Positions 17,913 through 27,005 of a stretch of DNA of 64,000 bases are shown here, piece after piece. A model generated the notes under the pieces. The model worked only from the letters and a program-made list of their open reading frames with translations. It did no database searches and was not told the DNA's origin. The stretch is from NCBI RefSeq assembly GCF_002979515.1, contig NZ_PCPA01000003.1, forward strand, positions 1 to 64,000. Direction: 5' to 3'. The DNA is from Microbacterium sp. MYb54. Lineage in GTDB: Bacteria > Actinomycetota > Actinomycetes > Actinomycetales > Microbacteriaceae. Position numbers and translations under genes: made by a program. Within the stretch, counting starts at the first letter, position 1; every line of letters starts with the position of its first letter.

Positions 17913-18817
17913 CGGTCGCGTTCCATCGCCGTGACGACGAGTGCCCGAGCGGCGAGTGCCGCCTTGATCGGATCGGGGACGCGCACGCGTCGGTGGTAGA
18001 GAACGTCGGCGGGAGTCTTGGCCACGCGACGGGTGAGCGCGTCGAACAGCGACAGTGCGCTGCGCACAGCTGCACGTGAATCCTTCGGCAGCAGCGGGAT
18101 AGCGGTGCGGGCCTCGGCCAGCTGCTGGAAGATGGTGTCGACCCAGGCATCGCGGTCGGCATCCGTCAGGCGGTCGGAACCGCCGAGATAGCCGCGGTGC
18201 AGGCGGTCGGTGTCATCGGCGAGGTCGCGGAGGAAGTTCACGTTCTGGAAGGCGGCGCCGAGCTGGCGTGCACCGCGTCGCATCGTCTCGACGTCGGCCG
18301 GCGTGCGTTCGGTTCCGCGCACGAACACCTGCAGGCACATGAGCCCCACGACTTCGGCCGAGCCGTAGACGTAGGTGGCGTGTGCGTCGGCGTCGTACGC
18401 GGCGAAGCCGGCATCGCCCGAGATATCGGCGCGCATCGAATCGAAGAAGGGCCGGGTGAGGTCTTCGCCGATACCGCATTCACGCGCAGTGCGTGCGAAT
18501 GCATGCAGGATCAGGTCGCTGCTGTATCCGCTGCGCATCGAGCGATGCGTCTCGGCGACGTACGAGTCGAGCGCTGCCGATTGGGCTGCGACGTCGAGGC
18601 CCGCCTCCGCGGCTACGCCGTCGACGATCTCATCAGCGATGCGCACCATCGCGTAGACGTTGCGGATGTGCTGTCGATGGCGCTTTCCGAGAAGGCGCGT
18701 GGCGAGCCCGAATGATGTCGAGTAGGTGCGGATGACGTCGGTCGTCGCGATCTCCGCAGTCCGGTTGAAGCGGCGGAGCGCCGTGTGGTCGGTGCGGTCG
18801 GATGGGTCCGCGCTCAT
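17909..18817 (-). CDS. crtB: Phytoene synthase
   Basis: A 302-residue trans-isoprenyl synthase that condenses two GGPP to phytoene. The first Asp-rich motif is DEIVD (62-66) and the second is in NVNFLRDLADD. The start MSADPSDRT at 18817 was chosen because it overlaps the crtE end by 4 bases (ATGA); the longer frame is antisense-like Arg-rich sequence. Confidence 0.95.
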   Translation of the reverse strand: MSADPSDRTDHTALRRFNRTAEIATTDVIRTYSTSFGLATRLLGKRHRQHIRNVYAMVRIADEIVDGVAAEAGLDVAAQSAALDSYVAETHRSMRSGYSSDLILHAFARTARECGIGEDLTRPFFDSMRADISGDAGFAAYDADAHATYVYGSAEVVGLMCLQVFVRGTERTPADVETMRRGARQLGAAFQNVNFLRDLADDTDRLHRGYLGGSDRLTDADRDAWVDTIFQQLAEARTAIPLLPKDSRAAVRSALSLFDALTRRVAKTPADVLYHRRVRVPDPIKAALAARALVVTAMERDR

Positions 18818-19896
18818 CGGCTGCGGCCTTCGACGCGGGCGATCAGCCCATGGATGGCGTGCCCGGCCGCTCCCGGGAGCACGCCCTCGGTCTCGGCCTC
18901 CTCGAGAGCGGTGGTCGCTGCATCGAGATGCTCCTGCACGAGACCGCGAACGAAGCTCTCCGAGCCGCACTCGCGCAGTCGGTCCCGGGCATCCGCACCA
19001 TCGGTCGGGCCGAGATCGGAACGGCCGAAGTGCAGTTCGATGCTGTCCCAGTGGCTCGTCATGCGGGCATATGCGATGATCGCGGTCTCCTTGCCCTCGC
19101 GGAGATCGGAGAAGGCGTCCTTGCCGTGCTCGTCAGGGTCGCCGAAGACGGAGAACAGGTCATCCTGCAGCTGATAGGCCAGGCCGAGGTGTCGGCCGAT
19201 CGTGGCGAGCCGTTCCTCAGCCGCGGAAGATGAACCGATGAGCACCGCTGCTGCACGCAGAGGGAGGACGAAGGAGTAGGTCGACGTCTTGTAGGCGCTC
19301 GTCGACAGGATCGTTCGCAGGTCAGGGGCGATGATGCCATCACTCAGCGCGACGTCGGCGTGCTCACCTGCCACGGTCTCGAAGATCGTCTGCTCCAGCA
19401 GCGAGAGGAGACGCTCGCGTGCCTCGGCCGCGATGTCGGTGCGAGCGAATCCCAGCACGGCCGACGACAGCAGCAGATCCCCGAGGAGGATCGCACTCGA
19501 GCGAGCCCAGTGCAGAGCAGGCTCGCTCGGCTCCGCGGGGCGTCCTGCCACGAGTGCGCCGATCAGGTTCGGTCGACGTCGTCTCGTCAGATCTCCGTCG
19601 ATGACATCGTCGTGCAGCAGGAACGCGAAATGGAGAAGTTCGACGTGGGCGGCCACATCGATCGCGCGGCGGATCTCGTCGGCCGAGAGCGGCGTGGGCG
19701 CCAGCGCAGTCACGAGATCCACGAGCAGCCGCGGACGGATGAGCTTGCCTCCGAGCGCGTGCTCCGCGGCTGCCTGCCAGAGCTCTACGAACTCGCTCCC
19801 ATACCGCTCTGCTGCGACGCTCCGTTCCGAGAAGCGGCGTCGAAGTGCCTCTTCGATCCGGGTTCCGAGTGCTTCCTCGGTCGTCGTGGCTTCCAT
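18814..19896 (-). CDS. crtE: Geranylgeranyl diphosphate synthase
   Basis: A 360-residue polyprenyl synthase. The first Asp-rich motif is LLHDDVIDGD (D96, D97, D100) and the second LQDDLFSVFGDPDEHGKD. It supplies GGPP to CrtB. It begins 3 bp after the idi stop, so the two form one transcript. It could also feed other prenyl pathways, but the operon position settles its main role. Confidence 0.93.
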   Translation of the reverse strand: MEATTTEEALGTRIEEALRRRFSERSVAAERYGSEFVELWQAAAEHALGGKLIRPRLLVDLVTALAPTPLSADEIRRAIDVAAHVELLHFAFLLHDDVIDGDLTRRRRPNLIGALVAGRPAEPSEPALHWARSSAILLGDLLLSSAVLGFARTDIAAEARERLLSLLEQTIFETVAGEHADVALSDGIIAPDLRTILSTSAYKTSTYSFVLPLRAAAVLIGSSSAAEERLATIGRHLGLAYQLQDDLFSVFGDPDEHGKDAFSDLREGKETAIIAYARMTSHWDSIELHFGRSDLGPTDGADARDRLRECGSESFVRGLVQEHLDAATTALEEAETEGVLPGAAGHAIHGLIARVEGRSR

Positions 19897-19899
19897 CGC

Positions 19900-20421
19900 T
19901 CAGACCTCGCCGAGCCGTCGCAGCAGCGGAAGCTGCTCGACGAGCCAGGGGCTGAACGCGTACGGTGCGTGCGTGACGGCCTCGATGAGCCCGTCGACGT
20001 CGACCCACGTCCACTCGGACACCTCGTCGGAGTTGGCGGTCGGCTGACCGTCGATGATCGCGACGTGCACCGGGCAGACCTCGTTCTCGACGATGCCGCT
20101 CGCATCCACGGCGCGATAGCGATACCCGGGGAGAGAGAGGCGCAGGTCGGCGAGCCGGATGCCGAGCTCATCCACACCATGGCGACGCACGGCATCGGCC
20201 ATCTCCTCACCGGGCCGTGGGTGCCCGCAGAAGCTGTTCGTCCACACGCCCGGCCAGGTCTTCTTCGCCAGCGCGCGGCGGGTCAGAAGAAGCCGGCCCT
20301 GAGAATCGAGGACGTAGCAGGAGAAGGCCAGATGCAGGGGAGTCTCGCTCGTATGGACTTCGCTCTTCGGCAGTGTGCCGACGGCAGTCCCGTCTTCGGC
20401 GAGGAGGGTCACGTCGTCCAT
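19900..20421 (-). CDS. idi: Isopentenyl-diphosphate delta-isomerase (type I)
   Basis: A 173-residue Nudix-fold enzyme interconverting IPP and DMAPP. The catalytic Cys65 lies in TNSFCGHPRPGE and the acidic metal site follows. The C-terminal active-site glutamate lies in SEWTWVDVD. The start MDDVTLLAED at 20421 was chosen over a longer frame. It is the first gene of the carotenoid operon and shares an 88-bp promoter region with the divergent MarR gene. Confidence 0.93.
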   Translation of the reverse strand: MDDVTLLAEDGTAVGTLPKSEVHTSETPLHLAFSCYVLDSQGRLLLTRRALAKKTWPGVWTNSFCGHPRPGEEMADAVRRHGVDELGIRLADLRLSLPGYRYRAVDASGIVENEVCPVHVAIIDGQPTANSDEVSEWTWVDVDGLIEAVTHAPYAFSPWLVEQLPLLRRLGEV

Positions 20422-20450
20422 GGGATCCCCTTGTCTCGAACCTCTCACAA

Positions 20451-20480
20451 TTAGCTAACTTGGTGAGTAGTCAACTTAGC
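20451..20480. promoter_or_regulatory. Candidate CrtR operator between idi and the MarR gene
   Basis: The palindrome TTAGCTAA (20451-20458) and the inverted words GCTAA (20454-20458) and TTAGC (20476-20480) lie in the shared promoter. On the minus strand TTGACT (20474-20469), a near-consensus -35 for idi-crt, falls between the arms, so a bound repressor would block the operon. Confidence 0.5.
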
Positions 20481-20509
20481 ATGAAACTGTTGGTGTGTAA
20501 CATGATCGC

Positions 20510-21160
20510 ATGGACACGGAGCCCGGCACCACCCCGCGAGCGGGCGCGAAGGAATCGCCCCCCGCCGTGGAGGGGGGATCGAGTCGGACGGCTGACGCTC
20601 CGGACGGCCTTATCCACGCAGCCATCTACGATGTCGAGGCCAGCGATCCTCGTAGCACGCTGATCGATCGGACCGGGGTCCCGCCGGAGGAACTGAGACA
20701 GATCGCTCGGCTCATGGAGTCGCTCGCGGGCCTTCGCGAGGCGGAGCAGACTCTCTCACAGGCTTCCCGGCGATACATGCGCCTGAACGAGACCGACATG
20801 CGTGCGCTGCACTACCTGATCGTGTGCGCGAACCGCGACCTGGTGGCGACGCCCGGCGGGATCGCCCACCACCTCGGCGTCTCGACCGCCGCCACCACCA
20901 AGCTCCTCGACAGGCTGGAGCAGGGCGGGCACATCAAAAGGGCCCCGCATCCGACCGATCGCCGGGCGCTGCAGATAAGCATCACTTCGGAAACCCGGCA
21001 CGCGGCTATGGAGACCGTCGGTCGTCAGCAGGCCAAACGCTTCTATGCCGCCGCGCGGCTTACGCCAGCCGAGCGGGATGTCGTTATCCGATTCCTCACG
21101 GATATGACGGAGGAGATCACCCTGCGCGACGAACCGTGGCTGCAGGAGAGCGCGGAATAG
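20510..21160 (+). CDS. crtR: MarR-family regulator, likely CrtR
   Basis: A 216-residue regulator with a MarR winged helix (about 85-180; GIAHHLGVSTAATTKLLDRL is the recognition region, HPTDRRAL the wing). The N-terminal 60 residues are an unusual extension. It is divergent from idi-crt, the same place as CrtR of Corynebacterium glutamicum, which represses the crt operon and is released by GGPP. A TAACAT hexamer ends 6 bases before ATG (20498-20503), so the transcript is probably leaderless. The assignment to CrtR rests on position and family. Confidence 0.75.
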   Translation: MDTEPGTTPRAGAKESPPAVEGGSSRTADAPDGLIHAAIYDVEASDPRSTLIDRTGVPPEELRQIARLMESLAGLREAEQTLSQASRRYMRLNETDMRALHYLIVCANRDLVATPGGIAHHLGVSTAATTKLLDRLEQGGHIKRAPHPTDRRALQISITSETRHAAMETVGRQQAKRFYAAARLTPAERDVVIRFLTDMTEEITLRDEPWLQESAE

Positions 21161-21190
21161 TCTTCAACCGGAGCAGGCTCCGGGCTGAGA

Positions 21191-21535
21191 TCAATGTGCT
21201 GCGCTGTATGCATCCAGGATCGCTGCAGGAATGCGACCACGCTCGGAGAGGGTGTGACCGTTCTCGTTAGCCCATGCACGGATGGCAGCGACTTCGGGGT
21301 TTCGTGCCTGACGCTTGCGCGGCGCTGATGTGCGCGACGTGCTGGAAGAGCCAGCCCGTCGTCCCCCGGAGATATAGGGCTCGAGCGCCTTGCGCAATTC
21401 GTCGGCGTGCGCCGAATTCAGATCGATCTCATAGGCGGCGCCATTGAGCGAGAAATGCACGGTCTCGCCCTCGCCGATTTCCAGGATGCTGCCGTCGATG
21501 TCGTCGACCAGCTGATGCACAATTCGTCTCGCCAT
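21191..21535 (-). CDS. lsr2: Lsr2 family nucleoid protein
   Basis: A 114-residue H-NS-like protein. The N-terminal half (MARRIVHQLVDDIDG ... YEIDLNSAHADELRKALEPYI) is the oligomerisation domain. The C-terminal half (RNPEVAAIRAWANENGHTLSERGRIPAAILDAY) is the DNA-binding domain with the RGR minor-groove motif. It silences AT-rich and foreign DNA in actinobacteria. TAAAGT 7 bases upstream of the start (21543-21548) suggests a leaderless mRNA. A basic linker joins the domains. Confidence 0.93.
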   Translation of the reverse strand: MARRIVHQLVDDIDGSILEIGEGETVHFSLNGAAYEIDLNSAHADELRKALEPYISGGRRAGSSSTSRTSAPRKRQARNPEVAAIRAWANENGHTLSERGRIPAAILDAYSAAH

Positions 21536-21610
21536 GGATGCGACTTTACTCCCCGATGCGAAATGCGACAAGGTGAGAATGACGCGATGTGACAATTCAA
21601 TCCAGCGGAT

Positions 21611-22468
21611 TCAGGGGAGAACTCCCGCGCGACGTGCCCTGGCGACGGCGGCGTGGCGGGTGGAAGCATCCAATTTCGACATGGCCGTGCCCAGATATGC
21701 CTTGACCGTGCCTTCGCGCAGGCCGAGCTGTGTCGCGATCTGCGCGTTGGTCGAGCCCAACGCAGCGCAGGCGAGCACGTCGGTCTCGCGAGGGGAGAGG
21801 CGGATGGTCGGCACCGGGCCCGTCGTAGGCGGGGTCGCCTCGCCGGCGAGCACCATGAGCCGTCTTTCGACCTGTGCGATCCGAGCGCGGATATCGACGT
21901 CATCCACGGAGGCCGCGATGCTGCGCAGCTCTGCGAAGCTCTCCCGCAATTCTTCGCGCTGCGCCGGTGCGACGACGTCACCTCCGGGCGGGGTGGCATG
22001 CAGGCGTCGCTGCACTTCGTCGCGGATACGCAGTTCGTCGGCGACCGACTGCGCCACCTGCATGGCAGGCGCTGTGGTCACGCCGCCGACCTGCTCTTCT
22101 TCCCACCCGCCTGCGTAGAGGACTCCACGGGAGCGCCCCTGGACGATGATCGGAAGTGCGAGAAGTGTGCGCAACCCCTCGCCGAGGACGAATACGTCGT
22201 AGTCGTGCGTGATCTGCTGGGATGAGCCGTAGTCGCTCGTCATCCGGGGCCGGAGCTCCATCATCGCCCGTCCGCCGAGTCCGCGTTCCGGCCGTACCCG
22301 CAGCCCGTCCAGCGATCGGGTTCGTGCGCCGACGATGCTCGTGACGCTCACGACGCCTTCTTCGATGAGGCCGCCGAAGGCGACGGGGAAGCGTGTACGC
22401 CTGGCGAGCTCGCGCACGGCGTTGGCGACGAGGTCCGCCTCGGATTCGCGGGTGACGGGTGAGCTCAC
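21611..22468 (-). CDS. GAF-domain LuxR-type transcriptional regulator
   Basis: A 285-residue regulator with a GAF-like sensory domain (about 1-130: RGLGGRAMME, LALPIIVQGRSRGVLYAG), a helical middle, and a C-terminal LuxR helix-turn-helix (SPRETDVLACAALGSTNAQIATQLGLREGTVKAYLG). It starts with GTG at 22468. It resembles regulators placed next to catabolic genes, but its neighbours here (lsr2, ogt-like) give no target. Confidence 0.85.
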   Translation of the reverse strand: MSSPVTRESEADLVANAVRELARRTRFPVAFGGLIEEGVVSVTSIVGARTRSLDGLRVRPERGLGGRAMMELRPRMTSDYGSSQQITHDYDVFVLGEGLRTLLALPIIVQGRSRGVLYAGGWEEEQVGGVTTAPAMQVAQSVADELRIRDEVQRRLHATPPGGDVVAPAQREELRESFAELRSIAASVDDVDIRARIAQVERRLMVLAGEATPPTTGPVPTIRLSPRETDVLACAALGSTNAQIATQLGLREGTVKAYLGTAMSKLDASTRHAAVARARRAGVLP

Positions 22469-22544
22469 GACTACCTACTTCCGGGGCGACGACGCAGTTC
22501 CCCGTTTCGTAGCGTCGACGATATCACTCGCGCGGTCCAGCCGT

Positions 22545-22579
22545 GCGTGGACCCGGCGGCCTACTCGCCGGGTCCACGC
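22545..22579. terminator. Hairpin downstream of the ogt-like gene
   Basis: Perfect 14-bp inverted repeat (GCGTGGACCCGGCG with its complement, 7-base loop), 11 bp beyond the stop of the minus-strand ogt-like gene. There is no T tract, as for most terminators in this window. Confidence 0.7.
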
Positions 22580-22590
22580 CGTCGTGCCGC

Positions 22591-23103
22591 TCAGCCTGCC
22601 TCGAGGTCGAGGAGGAACTGCTTGCGCTCGGGGTGTGCGCCGTATTGCCCTGCGCTGCCGTCCGATCGCACGACACGATGTACCGGGACGATGATCGAGA
22701 ACGGGGTGATGCGGCATGCGGTTCCGACGGCGCGCGCCGCGCCGGGGTGGCCGGCGAGGATCGCAACCTCCCCGTAGCTCATCGTCTCTCCCCATTCGAT
22801 GCCGCAGATCGTCTGAAGCGCGTTCAGGGCGAATCCGTCGACGAGCTGCCAGTCGAGTCGCAGATGTTCCTCGAAATGCACCTGCTCGCCGTCGAAGTAT
22901 TCGGCGAGAAGGTGGGCCAGTTCGTCTGCGGCTCCGGGATCGGGCTCCGGTACCGCCCGGAGCTGCCGCGACACACCTTCGAGCAGCCATGGCACGTGAG
23001 GGTCTTCGGATTCGGACAGGTCGAAGCGCACGATGCCCTCGTCGGAGAACACCGCGAGTGCATCGCCGAACGGGGTCGGAGCGAAGTCGTAGCGGAAGGT
23101 CAT
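22591..23103 (-). CDS. Ogt/MGMT-like protein lacking the active-site Cys
   Basis: A 170-residue protein with the full two-domain layout of Ogt-type O6-alkylguanine-DNA alkyltransferases. The DNA-binding helix with its arginine finger (HPGAARAVGTA, R124) is present, but the reactive PCHR motif reads P140-V141-H142-R143; the codon at 22681-22683 is GTA. The usual NP before it is TP. It cannot act as a self-alkylating repair protein. By analogy with alkyltransferase-like (ATL) proteins, which have Trp there, it may bind damaged guanine without transfer. The start MTFRYDF at 23103 was chosen because the longer frame adds unrelated residues. Confidence 0.8.
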   Translation of the reverse strand: MTFRYDFAPTPFGDALAVFSDEGIVRFDLSESEDPHVPWLLEGVSRQLRAVPEPDPGAADELAHLLAEYFDGEQVHFEEHLRLDWQLVDGFALNALQTICGIEWGETMSYGEVAILAGHPGAARAVGTACRITPFSIIVPVHRVVRSDGSAGQYGAHPERKQFLLDLEAG

Positions 23104-23282
23104 GCCACCATCCTGACCGTACTGGTCGACGTCAGAGCTCGTGCTGACCGCGGCGGGTGGAGAACGCGAGTGGGCGGGGCGCAGGGCAGGAAGAGTGCGG
23201 ATCACCCCTCGGAGGGCGGAAATTCGGCGGAAACCCGCCCGGGATACTCCGTCTCGCCCTGTCGCGCGCCTAGGGTGTCTAT

Positions 23283-26200
23283 GTGTGGCGACGTGAAGAC
23301 AAGTCTGCGGATGACACAGCGGTGGATGCTGCTGTGTCGATCAGCGATCTGCACGGGACCACGACCGGCATCGATATAGCGCACGCCGCCGAAGCGGAAC
23401 GCACCCGGCTGAGGGCGGAGGCAGCGGACCTCGGTGGCCCCTCTCCGCTGGTCAGCTTCCGCGACAGCCCGGAGTCGGGAATCGACATCTCCAAGGCGCA
23501 CCCCGGCAGTCTCCCGCAGTTCATCACAGGGAAGTCGACGCTTCTGTCGAACCTCTACCGCGACGAAGTGGGGCTGCGTACGGCGCGACTCGCTGCGGAG
23601 CGGATCACCGCGAAGAACACCGAACTGCGCACCGTCCGTGGCATCGAGGCGGTGCATCTCGCTGTCGGCGTCGCGCGATGGCGCATCGGGGGAGCGGGGT
23701 TCTCCGCGCCGGTGCTGCTGCGCCCGCTCGCGATCCGACGCCATCACTCTGATTTCGAGCTCAAGCTCCAGGGCACCTTCGAGGTCAACCCTGAACTCGT
23801 GCGGATCGCGCGCGACCACTTCGGGCTCACGATCGATGCGGCAGCCCTTGCGGCTCTCGCCTACGACGGCGGCATCTTCAAGCCGCAACCCGTGATCGAC
23901 AGCCTGCGCGGGATGACGCGCTCGATCGACACGTTCTCGGTTGAGCCGCGCCTGGTCGTGTCGACCTTCGCCGATGTGTCGGGTGTCATGTCCCGCGACG
24001 GTGGGAGCCTCGACCACCCGGTCCTGAACGCGCTCGGCGGTCATGTGGGCGACCGCGAGCGGGTGACCGCGCCGCGGGCCACGCCGCATCACACCGGCCC
24101 CGACGATCGTGCCCCGGCCTCCGACAACCTCCTTCTCGATGCGGATGCCGAGCAGGAGGCTGTGCTGGCCCGCATCGCCGCCGGTCATTCACTGACCGTC
24201 GCGACTCTTCCCGGTACCGGTGGAACACAGACCGTCATCAATGCGCTCGGCGAGCTGGTTCGCGGGGGCAAGCGCGTCCTGGTGGTTTCGGCACGCCGTT
24301 CCACGTTGGACGGGGTGCGCCATCGTCTTGCCGGGATCGGGCTCGACAGCCTCGCGATCTCTCCCGCGACCGTGCGCCGGGATCTGGTCAGGGCGATCGG
24401 TCGCAACGAGAAGGCCACCGCTCCCAAGGTCGGCGAGGTCGACGACGCTCTCGTGCGACTGCGAACGGTGCTCCGAGACTACCGACAGGCTCTCACGGCC
24501 CCCGTCGCCGGTATGGATGCTTCGGTTCTCGAAGCGACGCGACAGCTCACCAGGCTCGCCTCCCTCCCGGTTCCCCCGTCTACGACGGCACGGCTCGGCG
24601 TCGATGCGCTCCGCCGCCTCGCTGTCGACCGTACTGAGGCTGCGGAGGCGCTCGCGCAGGCTGCCCGTCTCGGTGAGTTCCGCTTCGGTCCCGATGACTC
24701 GCCCTGGTACGGGGTGACCTTCTCGAGCACCGAGGCGGCACGCGCGGCCCATGAACTGGCCGGTCGACTGCATTCGAACAGCGTGCCCGCCCTCCTGGAA
24801 CGCGGCTACGAGCTCATCGCGCAGACCCACATGCGGCCGTTCGCGACCATCGACGAGCTCGGCGAGTACCTGCGGCTGCTACAGGGGATCCGCGACTCGC
24901 TCGATCGGTTCAGTCCCACGGTCTTCGAGCGTCCGCTCGGCGAGCTCATCCAAGCGCACGGTTCGCGCCGAGATGCGCCGGGTCTTTCGGGAGCGAACAG
25001 GCGGCGCCTGCGGCGTCTCGCGAAGGAGTACGTCCGCCCCGGCGTCCACGTCACCGAGATGCACGAGGCACTGCTGCGGATCCAGACTCAGCGCACGCAG
25101 TGGCAGCGCTGTGTCGAGGCCGGCGTCGCACCCGAGATTCCACTCGGTCTGGCGGATGTATACGTGGCCTGGCAGCGCGTCGAGGCCGAGCTCGCCGAAC
25201 TCGATGTGGCTCTCGGACGCCGTGAACCGCTGGCCTCGCTGCCGGTGGCGCGACTCGTGCGCACCCTCGCGGGTCTCGCCGCCAAGTCGGACGTCTTCGA
25301 GAACCTCGTCGAACGCGCGCAGCTGCGCGACCGGCTCGCACTCCTCGGACTGGAGCCTCTTCTCACCGAGCTCTCGGTGCGCCATGTCTCGGAGTCGCAG
25401 GTCGGCGAGGAGCTCGAGTTCGCCTGGTGGCAGTCGCTCCTCGAACGCGCGCTGCAGGACAACCGCGCTCTCCTCGGCGCGAACACCGCCGTCGTCGACC
25501 GCCTCGAGCGGGACTTCCGGCTGGTCGATGAGGCGCATGCCGCGATGGCGGGCCCGTTGCTCGCGTGGCAACTGGCCAACCAGTGGCGGATCGCGATCGT
25601 GGACGAGCCTCAGCAGTCGCAGCACCTCCGCCGCGCGCTGACCCAGCCCACCACCACGACGGCGCAGGTCGTCAGCTCCGCTCCCACGCTCGTCGACGTG
25701 CTCGCGCCCGTCTGGATCTCCTCGCCGTACCTGGTGCCGGAGATCCCCGACTCCGTGGAGTTCGACACCGTGCTCCTGGTCGACGCCGCGGCGATCAACC
25801 TCGCGGAGGCTGCGCCTGCGATCCGGCGGGCACGCCAGATCGTGGCTTTCGGCGACCCCGTGACCCAGCGCCCGACTCCTTTCCGCATCGCGGTGGACCC
25901 TGCGGAGTCGTGGGAGGCCGAGGTGCCGTTCGACGACGTCTCGGCCTTCGAGCGGCTGTCCGAACTCCTGCCGGTGATGACCCTCACGCGCAGCTACCGC
26001 GCGGGTGGAGAAGACCTGGCCGAGCTCATCAACGACGCGTTCTACGGCGGCGAGATCGTCTCGCTTCCCTGGGCGGGCTCGTACCTCGGTCGTGGCAGCC
26101 TCACGGTCGATTACGTCGAGGGCGGCACCGGTGCACCCGACCCGATCTCGGGCGCAGTCGAGAGCCCCGATGCCGAGGTCGCAAGGGTCGTGACCCTCGT

Positions 26201-27005
26201 GGTCGAGCACGCGGTGCACCGCCCGGCGGAGTCGCTCATGGTCGTGACCGCGAGCGCCCGACATGCCGAACGCGTGCGCGCCGCCGTCACCTCGGCTTTC
26301 GCCGGACGGTCCGACGTGGCGGACTTCGTCGGCCGCGATACCGTCGAGCCTTTCGCGGTGCTGACACTCGAGGAATCGGTCGCCGAGAGCCGCGACCGTG
26401 TCATCTTCTCGCTCGGATTCGGCCTCACCAAGCACGGCCGTGTCTTGAGCGACTTCGGCGACCTCTCCACCCCGGATGGTGAGCGACTGCTCACAGTGGG
26501 CATGACGAGGGCCCGTCGGTCGATGGTCATCGTCTCGTCGATCCGCCCGTCGTCGTTCGATGAAGGGCGTCTCGAGCACGGCGCCGCCACGATGATGTCG
26601 ATCCTCGGCGGCCTCGCCACGCGCAGCAGGGACGCACGCCTCGAGGATCTTGCCGACCCCCTGACTCTCGCTCTGGCGCGAGAACTGCGCCGCCTGGGAG
26701 CATCCGTCGATGTCGACTATCGCGGGCTGCTGCCGCTGGTCGCGCAACACGGTGGCAAAGCGGTCGTTATCGAGTCCGACCCTGAGTCCTCGCGGGGGGA
26801 GTCGTTGCGAGAGACGCTGCGCCTGCGGCCGCACGTGCTCCGTCGCCTCGGCTGGCACTACGTGCGCGTGCACGCGTTCGATCTCTACAGCGACCCGGTG
26901 ACGGCAGCGACGCGTATCGCTGCCGTGCTCGGCATCTCCGATTCAGCCCCTCGTGCTGAGAACGACACCCAGCCGATCGACATCGCCGACACCCAGAATG
27001 ACTGA
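23283..27005 (+). CDS. SF1-helicase-like protein with degenerate Walker motifs and nuclease-fold C-terminus
   Basis: A 1240-residue protein built like a UvrD/Dna2-type SF1 helicase. At the Walker A site it reads LPGTGGTQT, with Gly314 where GTGKT has lysine; at motif II it reads VDAAA (D834-A835) instead of DE. Motif Ia (VLVVSARRSTLDG), motif III-like FGDPVTQRP, motif IV LTRSYRAG and motif VI VGMTRARRS are recognisable. The last 85 residues match the REase_MTES_1575 Vsr-like fold (AVVIESD ... HVLRRLGWHYVRVHAFDLYSDP). The start GTG 23283 has TAGGGT 6 bases upstream. Function is unknown. Confidence 0.8.
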   Translation: MWRREDKSADDTAVDAAVSISDLHGTTTGIDIAHAAEAERTRLRAEAADLGGPSPLVSFRDSPESGIDISKAHPGSLPQFITGKSTLLSNLYRDEVGLRTARLAAERITAKNTELRTVRGIEAVHLAVGVARWRIGGAGFSAPVLLRPLAIRRHHSDFELKLQGTFEVNPELVRIARDHFGLTIDAAALAALAYDGGIFKPQPVIDSLRGMTRSIDTFSVEPRLVVSTFADVSGVMSRDGGSLDHPVLNALGGHVGDRERVTAPRATPHHTGPDDRAPASDNLLLDADAEQEAVLARIAAGHSLTVATLPGTGGTQTVINALGELVRGGKRVLVVSARRSTLDGVRHRLAGIGLDSLAISPATVRRDLVRAIGRNEKATAPKVGEVDDALVRLRTVLRDYRQALTAPVAGMDASVLEATRQLTRLASLPVPPSTTARLGVDALRRLAVDRTEAAEALAQAARLGEFRFGPDDSPWYGVTFSSTEAARAAHELAGRLHSNSVPALLERGYELIAQTHMRPFATIDELGEYLRLLQGIRDSLDRFSPTVFERPLGELIQAHGSRRDAPGLSGANRRRLRRLAKEYVRPGVHVTEMHEALLRIQTQRTQWQRCVEAGVAPEIPLGLADVYVAWQRVEAELAELDVALGRREPLASLPVARLVRTLAGLAAKSDVFENLVERAQLRDRLALLGLEPLLTELSVRHVSESQVGEELEFAWWQSLLERALQDNRALLGANTAVVDRLERDFRLVDEAHAAMAGPLLAWQLANQWRIAIVDEPQQSQHLRRALTQPTTTTAQVVSSAPTLVDVLAPVWISSPYLVPEIPDSVEFDTVLLVDAAAINLAEAAPAIRRARQIVAFGDPVTQRPTPFRIAVDPAESWEAEVPFDDVSAFERLSELLPVMTLTRSYRAGGEDLAELINDAFYGGEIVSLPWAGSYLGRGSLTVDYVEGGTGAPDPISGAVESPDAEVARVVTLVVEHAVHRPAESLMVVTASARHAERVRAAVTSAFAGRSDVADFVGRDTVEPFAVLTLEESVAESRDRVIFSLGFGLTKHGRVLSDFGDLSTPDGERLLTVGMTRARRSMVIVSSIRPSSFDEGRLEHGAATMMSILGGLATRSRDARLEDLADPLTLALARELRRLGASVDVDYRGLLPLVAQHGGKAVVIESDPESSRGESLRETLRLRPHVLRRLGWHYVRVHAFDLYSDPVTAATRIAAVLGISDSAPRAENDTQPIDIADTQND

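Noticed and set aside
23281..23379. ATG at 23281 as a short gene start
   Set aside because: The frame ends after 32 codons and overlaps the GTG start of the helicase-like gene.
24879..26873. A 664-codon minus-strand frame within the helicase-like gene
   Set aside because: His/Arg/Asp/Glu-rich with no motif and no ribosome site; the plus-strand frame has helicase motifs and a good start.
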